Below are positions 1-8,389 of a DNA stretch of 64,000 bases, in pieces (the stretch's first letter is position 1; every line of letters starts with the position of its first letter). This DNA is from an uncultured Oscillospiraceae bacterium (GTDB lineage: Bacteria; Bacillota; Clostridia; Oscillospirales; Oscillospiraceae): NCBI GenBank assembly GCA_910578735.1, contig CAJTSQ010000002.1:62001-126000 (forward strand). Direction: 5' to 3'. The notes under the pieces are model-generated. The model ran no database searches. It saw only the letters and a list, made by a program, of their open reading frames with translations, and was not told where the DNA came from. The position numbers and the translations under genes were made by a program.

Positions 1-1
1 G

Positions 2-1591
2 TGCTCCGTGGACCTGCGGGACGGCAACCAGGCCCTGGTGGACCCCATGAATCTGGCCGAAAAGCTGGAGTACTTCCACACCCTGGTGGACATCGGGGTG
101 AAGGAAATCGAAATCGGCTTCCCCTCCGCCAGTGAGACGGAGTACGAGATCTGCCGGGAGCTGATTGAGGGGGGGCACATCCCCGACGACGTGACCATCC
201 AGGTGCTGGTCCAGGCCCGGGAACACCTCATCAAAAAGACCTTCGAGGCCATCCAGGGGGCCAAGAACGTCATTCTCCACTTCTACAACTCCACCTCCAC
301 CCTCCAACGGAAGGTGGTCTTCCACATGGACACCGACGGCATCACCAAAATCGCCACCGACGCCGCCGACCTGATCTATGAAATGTCCCAGCCCATGATT
401 GAATCCGGTATGAATCTGCGCTTTGAATACTCCCCGGAATCTTTTATGGGCACCGAAATGGACTACGCCGTTGAAATTTGCCAGGCGGTGCTGGACCACC
501 TCCACGCTACCCCGGAGAACAAGGTGATCCTCAACCTGCCCACCACCGTGGAAAACTGCATGCCCAACCAGTTTGCCGACATGCTGGAGTACTTCTGCCG
601 GAAGATTCCCGGCCGTGACAGCGCCATCATCTCCCTCCACCCCCACAACGACCGGGGCTGCGGCGTGGCCACCACCGAGATGGGCCTGCTGGCCGGGGCC
701 GACCGGGTGGAGGCCACCCTCTTTGGCAACGGCGAGCGCACCGGCAACGTGGACATGGTCACCCTGGCCATGAACATGTACACCCAGGGGGTGGACCCGG
801 AGCTGGACTTCTCCAACATCAACAAAATTAAAGAGATGTTCGAGCGGTGCACCAAGATGCCGGTGGGCGACCGCCAGCCCTACGCCGGCAAGCTGGTGTT
901 TACCGCCTTCTCCGGCAGCCACCAGGACGCCATCAACAAGGGCGTGCAGTATATGAAGTCCTCGGGCACCGAGTACTGGGAGATCCCCTACCTGCCCATC
1001 GACCCCGCCGACGTGGGCCGGGAATACGAGCCCATTATCCGCATCAACTCCCAGTCGGGCAAGGGGGGCGCCGCCTATATCATGGAGCATAACTTCGGCT
1101 TCGACCTGCCCAAGTCCATGCACCCCGAGTTTGGCCACATCGTCCAGGTGGAAACCGACAAGGTTGGCAAGGAGATCCCGCCCGAGCGCATCAACGAGCT
1201 GTTCCACCAGGAATATATTGACGTGGGCGAGCCCTATCAGCTGCTCAAGCACACCTTTAAAGAGACAATGGACGAGGCGGGCCACTCACATGTGGCCTTT
1301 ACAGGCACACTGCGGCACACCGACACCGTGTTTGAGGTGGCCGGCGAGGGCAACGGCCCTATCGATGCCTTCTTTAACGCCATCAGAGGGGAGAAAATCG
1401 ACCGCTTTTCCTTCCTGGACTACACCTCCCACGCCATCACCGATGGTTCTGACTCCCAGGGCGTGGCCTATATCCTCCTTCAGGATAAGCGCACCGGCAG
1501 GCAGTACTGGGGCGTGGGCCTGAGCCACAACATCAACCTGGCCCCCCTCCGGGCCATCCTGGCCGCCATCAACCGGGCCAAGCGGCCGTAA
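2..1591 (+). CDS. leuA: 2-isopropylmalate synthase, 5' end cut by window edge
   Basis: Condenses acetyl-CoA with 2-oxoisovalerate, the first committed step of leucine synthesis, in the cytoplasm. The frame is open from base 2 (Cys-Ser-Val-Asp-Leu-Arg-Asp-Gly-Asn-Gln, the catalytic R-D-G-N-Q motif of the HMGL-like TIM barrel), so the internal GTG at 8 is not the real start; roughly 30 N-terminal residues should lie outside the window. The metal-binding HPHNDRG motif is near residue 212 of the visible part, and GNGERTGN follows. The C-terminal LeuA dimer/regulatory domain is complete (VAFTGTLRHTDTVFEVAGEG onward). Length fits the ~560-residue type 2 LeuA group. A strong terminator follows 14 bases after the stop, so this ends its transcription unit. 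Confidence 0.95.
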   Translation, partial: CSVDLRDGNQALVDPMNLAEKLEYFHTLVDIGVKEIEIGFPSASETEYEICRELIEGGHIPDDVTIQVLVQAREHLIKKTFEAIQGAKNVILHFYNSTSTLQRKVVFHMDTDGITKIATDAADLIYEMSQPMIESGMNLRFEYSPESFMGTEMDYAVEICQAVLDHLHATPENKVILNLPTTVENCMPNQFADMLEYFCRKIPGRDSAIISLHPHNDRGCGVATTEMGLLAGADRVEATLFGNGERTGNVDMVTLAMNMYTQGVDPELDFSNINKIKEMFERCTKMPVGDRQPYAGKLVFTAFSGSHQDAINKGVQYMKSSGTEYWEIPYLPIDPADVGREYEPIIRINSQSGKGGAAYIMEHNFGFDLPKSMHPEFGHIVQVETDKVGKEIPPERINELFHQEYIDVGEPYQLLKHTFKETMDEAGHSHVAFTGTLRHTDTVFEVAGEGNGPIDAFFNAIRGEKIDRFSFLDYTSHAITDGSDSQGVAYILLQDKRTGRQYWGVGLSHNINLAPLRAILAAINRAKRP

Positions 1592-1604
1592 CCCTAAATC
1601 CCTG

Positions 1605-1635
1605 TGGGCGTGCTGTTGTCAGCACGCCCATTTTT
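1605..1635 (+). terminator. Intrinsic terminator of leuA
   Basis: An 11-bp perfect stem (TGGGCGTGCTG, TTGT loop, CAGCACGCCCA) is followed directly by TTTTT. It closes leuA before the metal operon promoter. Confidence 0.93.
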
Positions 1636-1665
1636 CCTGCCATTAAAAAATTTTATTTTCCCCCC

Positions 1666-1694
1666 TTGACAGGGAGGACTGGAGGACATATAAT
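1666..1694 (+). promoter_or_regulatory. Consensus promoter of the metal-resistance operon
   Basis: TTGACA at 1666-1671 and TATAAT at 1689-1694 are both perfect consensus boxes, separated by exactly 17 bases. Expected transcription start is about 1701, which places the palindromic operator (1703-1724) right at the start site, a position where a bound repressor would block the polymerase. Confidence 0.92.
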
Positions 1695-1702
1695 AAAACA
1701 AA

Positions 1703-1724
1703 CATATGAATATCTGTTCATATG
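1703..1724. promoter_or_regulatory. ArsR/SmtB-type palindromic operator
   Basis: CATATGAA, six bases, TTCATATG: a perfect 8-bp inverted repeat. The ATATGAAnAnnTnTTCATAT shape matches the known 12-2-12 operators of the SmtB/CzrA/CadC group. It lies between the promoter and the AAAGGAGG ribosome-binding site (1728-1735) of the repressor gene, so autorepression relieved by metal is inferred. Confidence 0.88.
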
Positions 1725-1740
1725 ATGAAAGGAGGTTTTT

Positions 1741-2100
1741 ATGGATACGAAAACGGTCCCCTGCTGTGAGGAACCTTGTGTCCATGGCGATGTGATCCAG
1801 CGCGTCCAGACCCAGCTGCCCCCCGACGAGCAGCTCTATGACCTGGCGGAGCTGTTCAAAATCTTCGGGGACAGCACCCGGGTAAAGATCCTGTACGCCC
1901 TCTTGGAGTCGGAGCTGTGTGTGTGCGACATCGCCAAGCTGATGGAGGTCACCCAGTCCGCCGTATCCCACCAGCTGCGGGTGCTGAAAAACAGCAAGCT
2001 GGTAAAATTCCGCCGGGAGGGCAAAACCGTGTACTACTCCCTGGCCGACGACCATGTCATTCATATCCTGGCTCAGGGTATGGAGCACATCCTGGAGTAG
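1741..2100 (+). CDS. ArsR/SmtB-family metal-sensing repressor
   Basis: 119-residue winged-helix repressor. Residues 58-64 (ELCVCDI) are the alpha-3 cysteine motif of CadC/ArsR sensors. A Cys-rich N-terminus (Cys-Cys-Glu-Glu-Pro-Cys-Val-His, residues 9-16) could add ligands as in CadC, and the C-terminal helix carries Asp-Asp-His ... His (residues 103-116), resembling the alpha-5 zinc site of SmtB/CzrA. Both metal sites therefore appear to be present. The helix-turn-helix is TQSAVSHQLRVLKNSKL. It has a very strong RBS, its own operator just upstream, and is the first gene of the efflux operon. Expected inducers are Zn, Cd or Pb; the exact metal cannot be read from sequence. Confidence 0.92.
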   Translation: MDTKTVPCCEEPCVHGDVIQRVQTQLPPDEQLYDLAELFKIFGDSTRVKILYALLESELCVCDIAKLMEVTQSAVSHQLRVLKNSKLVKFRREGKTVYYSLADDHVIHILAQGMEHILE

Positions 2101-2155
2101 GGCGGCCTGCGGCCGCCTGCGCAAAATATCATAAATCAGAAAGGAAGTATTCATC

Positions 2156-2368
2156 ATGAAAAAGACCTTTAAGCTCATCGACCTGGACTGCGCCAACTGC
2201 GCCGCCAAAATGGAAACCGCCATCAAAAAGCTCCCCGGTGTCACCGACGCCTCCGTGTCCTTTATGGCCCAGAAGATGACCATCGAGGCGGAGGACGTGG
2301 ACGCCGTGATGAAGGACGTGGTAAAGTGCTGTAAAAAGGTGGAGCCCGACTGCGAGATCGTGCTGTGA
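2156..2368 (+). CDS. Stand-alone HMA heavy-metal-binding domain protein
   Basis: 70 residues forming one ferredoxin-like HMA domain. The metal-binding motif is Cys-Ala-Asn-Cys at residues 13-16 (D-C-A-N-C-A-A-K), the pattern typical of ZntA/CadA N-terminal domains rather than the CxGC/CxSC of copper chaperones. A Cys-Cys pair near residue 58 could also bind metal. The P-type ATPase three genes on lacks any N-terminal HMA domain, so this looks like that domain encoded separately, acting as a soluble chaperone or sensor for the pump. RBS GAAAGGAAG lies upstream, and the stop overlaps the next start by four bases (GTGA). Confidence 0.88.
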   Translation: MKKTFKLIDLDCANCAAKMETAIKKLPGVTDASVSFMAQKMTIEAEDVDAVMKDVVKCCKKVEPDCEIVL

Positions 2369-2979
2369 GCAGCTTCTGGGACCGGGTGGCCTGGCTGTAT
2401 GACCTGGTGGAGCGGAGCAACCGGGCTGTCAACGCCGCGGCGGCGGACCGGGTGGCGGAGCTGGTCCCCCATGGGGCCAGGGTTCTGGACTGCGCCGCCG
2501 GGACGGGGGAATTCTCCCTGGCGGCGGCAAAGCGGGCGGGCACGGTGCTGTGTACCGACCAGTCCCCGGCCATGCTGAAGCGGGCCGGGAACAAGGCAAA
2601 CCGGCGGGGGGTAACCAACATCCGCTTTGCCCAACGGGATGTGACTTCTCTGACTGACCGGGACGGCAGCTACGATGTGGTGATTGCCGCCAATGTCCTC
2701 CATCTGCTCCCCGAGCCGGAGATGGCGGTCCGAGAGCTGTGGCGGGTCACCGCCCCCGGCGGGCGGCTGATCCTGCCCACCTACCTCCAGGGACGGGTGG
2801 GAGCGGCCTACGGGACCATGATTAAAATTTATCAAGGCGTGGGCTTTCACTATGAGCACGCCTTCACCCCGGAGACCTACCGGATGCTTTTGGAAGGTCT
2901 GGAGTTGGTCCCTGTAACGGTGGAGGTCATTCCGGGCCGGGTGCCCGAGGGAATTGCCGTGCTGGAAAAGTCCATATAA
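2365..2979 (+). CDS. Class I SAM-dependent methyltransferase in the metal operon
   Basis: 204 residues, GTG start overlapping the HMA gene by four bases, so translationally coupled. Motif I is VLDCAAGTGEFSLAAAKRAG (residues about 38-57), followed by the acidic end of strand 2 (CTDQSPAMLKRA) and a DVVIAANVLHLL motif IV/post-I region, as in UbiE/Methyltransf_11 proteins. It lacks the conserved cysteine triad expected of arsenite methyltransferase ArsM, so arsenic methylation is unlikely. The substrate is unknown. Its position between a metal chaperone and a metal pump suggests a detoxification or lipid-modifying role, but this is only context. Related UbiE-like proteins do occur in other clostridial metal operons. 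Confidence 0.8.
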   Translation: MSSFWDRVAWLYDLVERSNRAVNAAAADRVAELVPHGARVLDCAAGTGEFSLAAAKRAGTVLCTDQSPAMLKRAGNKANRRGVTNIRFAQRDVTSLTDRDGSYDVVIAANVLHLLPEPEMAVRELWRVTAPGGRLILPTYLQGRVGAAYGTMIKIYQGVGFHYEHAFTPETYRMLLEGLELVPVTVEVIPGRVPEGIAVLEKSI

Positions 2980-2991
2980 AGAGGTGTTTTT

Positions 2992-4899
2992 ATGACCCGA
3001 AAGCAAAAAAAGACCCTGTACCGTATTCTCATTGCCTTTGTGTTGTTTGTTGTCTGCCTGCTGTTCCCCACTATCTGGCTATCCGGCCCCATCCCACTGC
3101 TTAGCGTGGTTCAGGACCGGAATGGCTGTGGGGCGTATGCCCTGGCAAGGTGGCCGCTGTTTCTGGTCCCCTACCTGGTCATCGGCTGGGATATTCTGGC
3201 AAAATCGGCACGCAACATCATGAATGGCCAGGTCTTTGACGAGAACTTCCTCATGTCGGTGGCCACCATCGGGGCCTTCGGCTGCGGGGAGTATCCCGAG
3301 GCGGCGGCGGTGATGCTGTTCTATCAGGTGGGGGAGCTGTTTCAGAGCGTGGCTGTCTCCCGCTCCCGGCAGTCCATCTCTGAGCTGATGGATATCCGCC
3401 CCGACTACGCCAACGTGGAACGGGACGGCCAGCTGGTCCAGGTGGACCCGGAGGAACTTGCGGTGGACGATGTAATCGTTGTCAAGGCCGGGGAGCGGGT
3501 GCCGCTGGACGGCGTGATTCTGGAGGGAACCTCCGCCTTGGACACCGCCGCCCTCACCGGCGAGTCCCTGCCCCGGGATGTGTCCGCGGGGGACGAGATC
3601 ATCTCCGGCTGTGTCAACCTCACCGGACTGCTCCATGTGAAGGTGACAAAACCCTTTGGGGAGTCCACCGTCACCCGTATTCTGGACCTGGTGGAGAACT
3701 CCAGCGAGAAAAAGGCCCAGGCGGAGCATTTTATCACCAAATTTGCCCGGTACTACACCCCCATCGTGGTCTTTGCCGCCCTGGCTCTGGCGGTGATCCC
3801 CTCTCTGCTGGACGGTCAGTGGGGGACCTGGGTGCCCCGGGCGCTGAACTTCCTGGTGGTGTCCTGTCCCTGCGCCCTGGTAATCTCCATCCCCCTGTCC
3901 TTCTTCGGTGGACTGGGCGGCGCGTCCAAGCAGGGCATTCTGGTGAAGGGCAGCAACTATCTGGAGGCGCTGGCCCAGACAGGGGTGGTGGTCTTTGACA
4001 AGACGGGCACCCTCACCCAGGGCAGGTTTACCGTCACCGCCGTCCACCCGGAGGGCATGGACGAGCGGCAGCTTCTGGAGCTGTCCGCCTTGGCAGAGCA
4101 GTTTTCCACCCATCCCATCTCCCGGTCCATCGTCACCGCCTGGGGCGGCGTTTCGGAACAGGAACGGGTTTCTCAGGTGGAGGAGGTGGCCGGACATGGC
4201 GTTCGGGCCGTGGTAGACGGCCATTCGGTGTCAGCCGGCAACCGGAAGCTGATGGAACTGGAAAACATCCCCGTTACCACGGACCACGAGCACCCCGGCA
4301 CCATCATTCACGTGGCGGTGGACGGCAAATACGCCGGACATCTGGTCATCGCCGACCAGCCCAAGGCTACCTCCGCTCAGGCTCTGCGGGAGCTGAAAGC
4401 GGCTGGGGTGCGGCAGACGGTCATGCTCACCGGTGACGCCCAGGGAGCCGCTCAGGCGGTGGCTCAGGAGCTGGGCCTGGACCGGTTCTACGCCCAGCTG
4501 CTTCCCGCGGATAAGGTGGAGCGGGTAGAGGACCTGCTCCGGGACAAGGGCCCCAAGGAGAAGCTGGTGTTTGTGGGCGACGGTATCAACGACGCCCCCG
4601 TCCTCTCCCGGGCGGACATCGGGGTGGCTATGGGGGCGCTGGGTTCCGACGCGGCCATTGAGGCGGCGGATATCGTCCTCATGGACGACGACCTGCTCAA
4701 GCTCCCCGTGGCGGTGCGCATCGCCCGGAAAACCCTGTCCATCGTGCGGCAGAATGTGGTCTTTGCCCTGGGAGTAAAGCTGCTGGTGCTGGTGCTGTCC
4801 GCCTTGGGCTACGCCAACATGTGGGCCGCCGTCTTCGCCGACGTGGGGGTGTCCGTGCTGGCCATCCTCAACGCCAGCCGGATGCTGAAATCCAAATAA
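2992..4899 (+). CDS. P1B-type heavy-metal-exporting ATPase (Zn/Cd/Pb class)
   Basis: 635-residue membrane pump that exports divalent metals using ATP. Visible features: membrane helices from about residue 10 and 50-115, actuator motif TGES (~190), the transmembrane ion-binding Cys-Pro-Cys in SCPCALVIS (~291), phosphorylation motif DKTGTLTQG (~336), and hinge motif GDGINDAP (~529). The C-terminal helix pair ends with AVFADVGVSVLAILNASR; the conserved late Asp is typical of the Zn/Cd/Pb subgroup (ZntA/CadA) rather than Cu pumps. There is no N-terminal HMA domain; one is encoded separately at 2156. It is last in a four-gene operon closed by a shared bidirectional terminator. Confidence 0.94.
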   Translation: MTRKQKKTLYRILIAFVLFVVCLLFPTIWLSGPIPLLSVVQDRNGCGAYALARWPLFLVPYLVIGWDILAKSARNIMNGQVFDENFLMSVATIGAFGCGEYPEAAAVMLFYQVGELFQSVAVSRSRQSISELMDIRPDYANVERDGQLVQVDPEELAVDDVIVVKAGERVPLDGVILEGTSALDTAALTGESLPRDVSAGDEIISGCVNLTGLLHVKVTKPFGESTVTRILDLVENSSEKKAQAEHFITKFARYYTPIVVFAALALAVIPSLLDGQWGTWVPRALNFLVVSCPCALVISIPLSFFGGLGGASKQGILVKGSNYLEALAQTGVVVFDKTGTLTQGRFTVTAVHPEGMDERQLLELSALAEQFSTHPISRSIVTAWGGVSEQERVSQVEEVAGHGVRAVVDGHSVSAGNRKLMELENIPVTTDHEHPGTIIHVAVDGKYAGHLVIADQPKATSAQALRELKAAGVRQTVMLTGDAQGAAQAVAQELGLDRFYAQLLPADKVERVEDLLRDKGPKEKLVFVGDGINDAPVLSRADIGVAMGALGSDAAIEAADIVLMDDDLLKLPVAVRIARKTLSIVRQNVVFALGVKLLVLVLSALGYANMWAAVFADVGVSVLAILNASRMLKSK

Positions 4900-4915
4900 T
4901 CAGCCTGAAATGAGA

Positions 4916-4946
4916 AACACGGAACGCATACTACGTTCCGTGTTTT
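4916..4946. terminator. Bidirectional terminator between convergent genes
   Basis: An 11-bp perfect stem (AACACGGAACG / CGTTCCGTGTT) with a 7-base loop is followed by TTTT on the plus strand and by an A/T-rich tail on the minus strand. It separates the metal ATPase from the convergent YitT gene. Confidence 0.85.
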
Positions 4947-4948
4947 CC

Positions 4949-5827
4949 TTAATCTCTGGGCCTTCGGTAGAACTTCCCCACCACCCGCTCGGTGCGAAGG
5001 ACGTTGACAAAGGCCTTTGGGTCGGACTGGTGGATTTTCCGGGTCAGGGAGCGGACTTCACTGTCCGCCACCACGGAGTAGATCATCACGCAGGGCTCCC
5101 CGTTGTAAAGTCCCACCCCCTCCACAAGGGTGGCGGTGTGGTTGGTGTCCTGAATCTGCGCGCAGACGCCGCCGGCGCTCTCCCGCCCGGTGATAATGAG
5201 CAGGGTGGCCCGCCGCCCGTCCGGGTCCAGCATCTTGATTACCTGGGTGGAGGCATACTGATACAGCATAGAGTACAGCGCCCGGTCCCACCCGAACAAA
5301 TAGCCGGCAATCAGCAGCAAAATCACATTGCCGCAGAAAATATAGTTCCATGCGTCAATGTTCTTCCGCTCCGACAGGGCGATGGCGATAAAGTCGGTGC
5401 CGCCGCTGGTCACCCGCACGCCCAGGCACAAGCTGATGGAGAACCCGCTGATCATCCCGCCAAAAATGCAGATCAGCAGGATGTCCTCCGTAATCTCCAG
5501 GGCGGGCACCAGGTCGGTGAACACACTGGTGAGCACGATGGTCAGGCAGGAGTACAGGGTGAACCGCTTGCCAACCAGCTTGAAGCTGATGAATGCGGGG
5601 ATCGCGTTCAACGCCAGGTTGATGGGGCCGAAGGGCAGCTCCACCCCTGCAAACTCCAGGGCGCACCGCTGGATCAGGCGGGTGATTCCGGTAAACCCGC
5701 CAGGAAACAGATCTCCCGCCGCCACAAAGCTCTTTAAATTCACCGCCATAATCAGCGAGGACAGGGCAATGAACAGAACTCGGATGGAAAACTCCTTCAG
5801 CCGGGCATGATTGTTGTTATTTTGCAT
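4949..5827 (-). CDS. YitT-family membrane protein with DUF2179 domain
   Basis: 292 residues: an N-terminal membrane part (about five helices between residues 12 and 175, including VLFIALSSLIMAVNLKSFV and the conserved GGFTGITRLIQ segment) and a soluble C-terminal DUF2179 domain (from about residue 210). This is the standard YitT_membrane plus DUF2179 architecture common in Firmicutes. Function is not established. It follows pgsA by 19 bases and is the last gene of the minus-strand run. Confidence 0.88.
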   Translation of the reverse strand: MQNNNNHARLKEFSIRVLFIALSSLIMAVNLKSFVAAGDLFPGGFTGITRLIQRCALEFAGVELPFGPINLALNAIPAFISFKLVGKRFTLYSCLTIVLTSVFTDLVPALEITEDILLICIFGGMISGFSISLCLGVRVTSGGTDFIAIALSERKNIDAWNYIFCGNVILLLIAGYLFGWDRALYSMLYQYASTQVIKMLDPDGRRATLLIITGRESAGGVCAQIQDTNHTATLVEGVGLYNGEPCVMIYSVVADSEVRSLTRKIHQSDPKAFVNVLRTERVVGKFYRRPRD

Positions 5828-5846
5828 GGGTCTCTCCTTCCAGGCG

Positions 5847-6371
5847 CTACTTCGCCTGGGCCAATATATCGGCGTTCTTCATAAAATATTCCACACCGGA
5901 GTAGATGGTGGTCAGCACAATCACCGCCGTACTGATCTGATTGACAATCTCAGGCAGAGGCAGCAGCATCAGGATAATGCACACCATGGTGGCGGCAGTC
6001 TTCACCTTGCCCGACCAGCCGGCGGCAATCACCCGGCCCTTGTCGGCAGCCACCATCCGCAGCCCGGACACACCGAACTCCCGAACGGCGACGATGAGCA
6101 GGGCCCAGGCGGGCATCTGCCCCACCTCCACAAACCACAGCATGGCGGCGAACACCAGGCACTTGTCAGCCAGGGGGTCCATGAATTTGCCGAAGTCGGT
6201 AATCTGGTTGTAGTGCCGGGCGATGTAGCCGTCCAGCGTGTCCGTCACGCTGGCGGCGGCAAAAATGGCCAGAGCCCAATAGTTGGCATAGGGCACATCC
6301 AGGTACAGCACCAGCAGAAAGGCCGGGATCATCACCACCCTCAGGATGGTCAGCTTATTGGCGGTATTCAT
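5847..6371 (-). CDS. pgsA: CDP-diacylglycerol-glycerol-3-phosphate 3-phosphatidyltransferase
   Basis: 174-residue membrane enzyme making phosphatidylglycerol phosphate, the first step to phosphatidylglycerol and cardiolipin. The CDP-alcohol phosphotransferase signature D-x2-D-G-x2-A-R-x8-G-x3-D-x3-D is complete: D-T-L-D-G-Y-I-A-R at residues ~43-51 and G-K-F-M-D-P-L-A-D ending ~67. Hydrophobic helices flank it. It is separated by 14 bases from rimO upstream; the rimO-pgsA pairing is a common clostridial arrangement and suggests co-transcription. Confidence 0.95.
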   Translation of the reverse strand: MNTANKLTILRVVMIPAFLLVLYLDVPYANYWALAIFAAASVTDTLDGYIARHYNQITDFGKFMDPLADKCLVFAAMLWFVEVGQMPAWALLIVAVREFGVSGLRMVAADKGRVIAAGWSGKVKTAATMVCIILMLLPLPEIVNQISTAVIVLTTIYSGVEYFMKNADILAQAK

Positions 6372-6385
6372 AGCGGTTTACCTCA

Positions 6386-7711
6386 TTATTCCTCAATTTC
6401 GCCGGTCAAATCTCCATCGAAGATACCGGTGATGCGTACATTGACAAACTCCCCCGCCGGGACCACCCCGGCAGCGGCAAACAGCACCCGGCCGTCGATG
6501 TCCACCGAGTCGGCATAGGTCCGGCCCGTATAGCAGCCCTCGGCGGAGTCAAAGCCCTCACACAGGACCTCCATCACCGTGCCCAGCCGCTCCTCGTTGT
6601 ACCCGTCCATAATCCGGGACTGAAGGTCCACCACCAGCTCTACCCGCCGGGCGGCGGTGTCCGGGTCCACCTGGTCCTCCATGGCGGCGGCCAGGGTGCC
6701 CTCCTCCGGGGAGAACTGGAACACTCCCACCCGCTGGAGCTTCTGCTCCCGGAGGAAGCCGCACAGCTCCTCAAACTCCGCCTCCCCCTCGCCGGGCAGG
6801 CCGCAGATCAGGGACGTGCGGATGACCACATCGGGCATGGCTGTCCGCAGCTTTGCGAACAGCTCCTCCAGCTCCGCCCTGGTATTCCGGCGGCGCATGG
6901 CCTTCAAAATCCCGTCGTTGCAGTGCTGGATGGGGATATCCAGATAGTGGAGTACCTTGGGCTCCGAGGCAATCACGTCGATCAGCTCGCCGGTGATGGC
7001 TTCGGGGTAGAGGTAGTGGAGACGTATCCAGTGAAAATCCAGTTTGCACAGCTCCCGCAGCAGCGTGGCCAGGGAGGTTTTCTCCGGCAAATCCAGCCCA
7101 TAGCGGGTGATGTCCTGGGCAATGACAATAAGCTCCTTCACCCCGGAGGCGGCCAGCTTCTCCGCCTCGGCCAGCAGGGCCTCTATGGAGCGGCTGCGAT
7201 ATTTCCCCCGCAGCTTCGGGATAACGCAGAAGGCACAGCCGTTGGAGCAGCCCTCGGCAATCTTCAGGTAGGCGGTGTAGGGCGGGGTGGTAACAAGACG
7301 CTCCCCGTCCTCATAGGTACGGTGGATGTCGGAAAAATATTCCGGTCTCTCCCCCGCCATCAGCGCCTCAACGGCACGCACCACATCGGTGTAGCTGCCG
7401 GTGCCCAGCAGGCCATCTGCCTCGGGCAGTTCGGCACGGATATCGCCGGGGTAGCGCTGGCTGAGACAGCCCGCAACCAGCAGCTTTTTCAGCTTGCCGG
7501 CCTTTTTCAGCTCACCCAGCTGGATGATGTGGTCAATGGCCTCGCTTTTGGCGCTCTCGATGAAGCCGCAGGTATTCAGCACCGCCACGTCGGCCCCCTC
7601 CGGGTCGCCGGTGACGGTGTGCCCCGCCGCCCGGCACAGGGCCATCATCTGCTCGGTGTTCACCAGGTTCTTGGCGCAGCCAAGGGAGATAAAGGCAATT
7701 TTATAAGGCAT
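6386..7711 (-). CDS. rimO: Ribosomal protein S12 methylthiotransferase
   Basis: Radical-SAM enzyme that methylthiolates the conserved aspartate of ribosomal protein S12. Domains in order: UPF0004 cluster-binding domain starting with ISLGCAKNLVNTE; radical SAM motif C-x3-C-x2-C in EGCSNGCAFCVIP (~150); C-terminal TRAM domain (from ~375). I chose the ATG at 7711 (Met-Pro-Tyr-Lys) because GGAG lies seven bases upstream; an ATG eight codons earlier has no good RBS and would place the RBS inside the gene. About 441 residues, normal for RimO. The inserted restriction-modification pair sits just upstream. Confidence 0.95.
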   Translation of the reverse strand: MPYKIAFISLGCAKNLVNTEQMMALCRAAGHTVTGDPEGADVAVLNTCGFIESAKSEAIDHIIQLGELKKAGKLKKLLVAGCLSQRYPGDIRAELPEADGLLGTGSYTDVVRAVEALMAGERPEYFSDIHRTYEDGERLVTTPPYTAYLKIAEGCSNGCAFCVIPKLRGKYRSRSIEALLAEAEKLAASGVKELIVIAQDITRYGLDLPEKTSLATLLRELCKLDFHWIRLHYLYPEAITGELIDVIASEPKVLHYLDIPIQHCNDGILKAMRRRNTRAELEELFAKLRTAMPDVVIRTSLICGLPGEGEAEFEELCGFLREQKLQRVGVFQFSPEEGTLAAAMEDQVDPDTAARRVELVVDLQSRIMDGYNEERLGTVMEVLCEGFDSAEGCYTGRTYADSVDIDGRVLFAAAGVVPAGEFVNVRITGIFDGDLTGEIEE

Positions 7712-7741
7712 GGTATCGCTCCAGTTAATATTCATTCTATT

Positions 7742-8389
7742 TTACAGCGCAATCGCCTGCGCTTCGGCGCTTGAATAGGTTGGCCAGTCCGGGGCATAGC
7801 TCTCATTTGCCTGATTGCCCCACAGCGTCCACCCCTCCCGCTCCCCTCTGGCAAACAGCTCCAGGTAGGGCCCCGGGCTGCACGCCTCTATCAGCTTAAT
7901 CATTTCATCCGGTTTTCTGGAGTGCTCTCTCTTTTGGGAACGGATTAAATTCACCTGTGTCCGGGCCGGGGACAATGTTCTGATATTGGCTCCTTTTACG
8001 CCAAACAGAAGCATTTCTGTTACATTTCGGAAATAAAACCCCACGCCGCGCCCGTCCGGGCCGCCGTCCTTGCGGACCTTTTCCCATATGATATTGGTCT
8101 TATACTGGAAGCCCCAAGCCTTCATAACCTCCAGGCCCTCCGGCAGCAAAGCATTGGGGACCCACAGATACAAATGACTGTTCTCCTGCGCAACCTCGTT
8201 TACAGGCAGCGCCTTAATTTCTTCCAGCCTCATGGTGGGATAGCGGTTGAGCCGCTTATGCTCCGGCGCCATTTTGCCCGTCCTGTTCTGAAACTGCCAG
8301 GGGGGATCCGCCAAAATGGTTTTAAACGTCTCCCCGGCACAAAACTGGAGCAAATCATACTTTTTGTGATACAAGCTATCTTTTTCCAT
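7742..8389 (-). CDS. MT-A70 family adenine-N6 DNA methyltransferase (type II modification enzyme)
   Basis: 215 residues. The catalytic Asp-Pro-Pro-Trp motif is at residues 28-31, followed by FQNRTGKMAPEHKRLNRYPT, the loop typical of MT-A70 methylases. The C-terminal LELFARGEREGWTLWGNQ is the family's SAM-binding FxGxG-like end. Its start overlaps the stop of the restriction endonuclease (TAATG), so the two are translationally coupled. It is expected to protect the host by methylating adenine in the site cut by its partner. Base composition is visibly more AT-rich than the neighbouring recX and rimO, a sign of horizontal acquisition. Target sequence unknown. Confidence 0.88.
   Translation of the reverse strand: MEKDSLYHKKYDLLQFCAGETFKTILADPPWQFQNRTGKMAPEHKRLNRYPTMRLEEIKALPVNEVAQENSHLYLWVPNALLPEGLEVMKAWGFQYKTNIIWEKVRKDGGPDGRGVGFYFRNVTEMLLFGVKGANIRTLSPARTQVNLIRSQKREHSRKPDEMIKLIEACSPGPYLELFARGEREGWTLWGNQANESYAPDWPTYSSAEAQAIAL

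Noticed and set aside
2365..2979. Arsenite methyltransferase ArsM
   Set aside because: The conserved cysteines needed for arsenic methylation are not present; only generic UbiE-like motifs are seen.
1594..3006. 470-residue antisense reading frame
   Set aside because: Runs opposite to four well-supported genes with RBSs and conserved motifs; its protein has low-complexity Gly/Pro/His composition typical of shadow frames.
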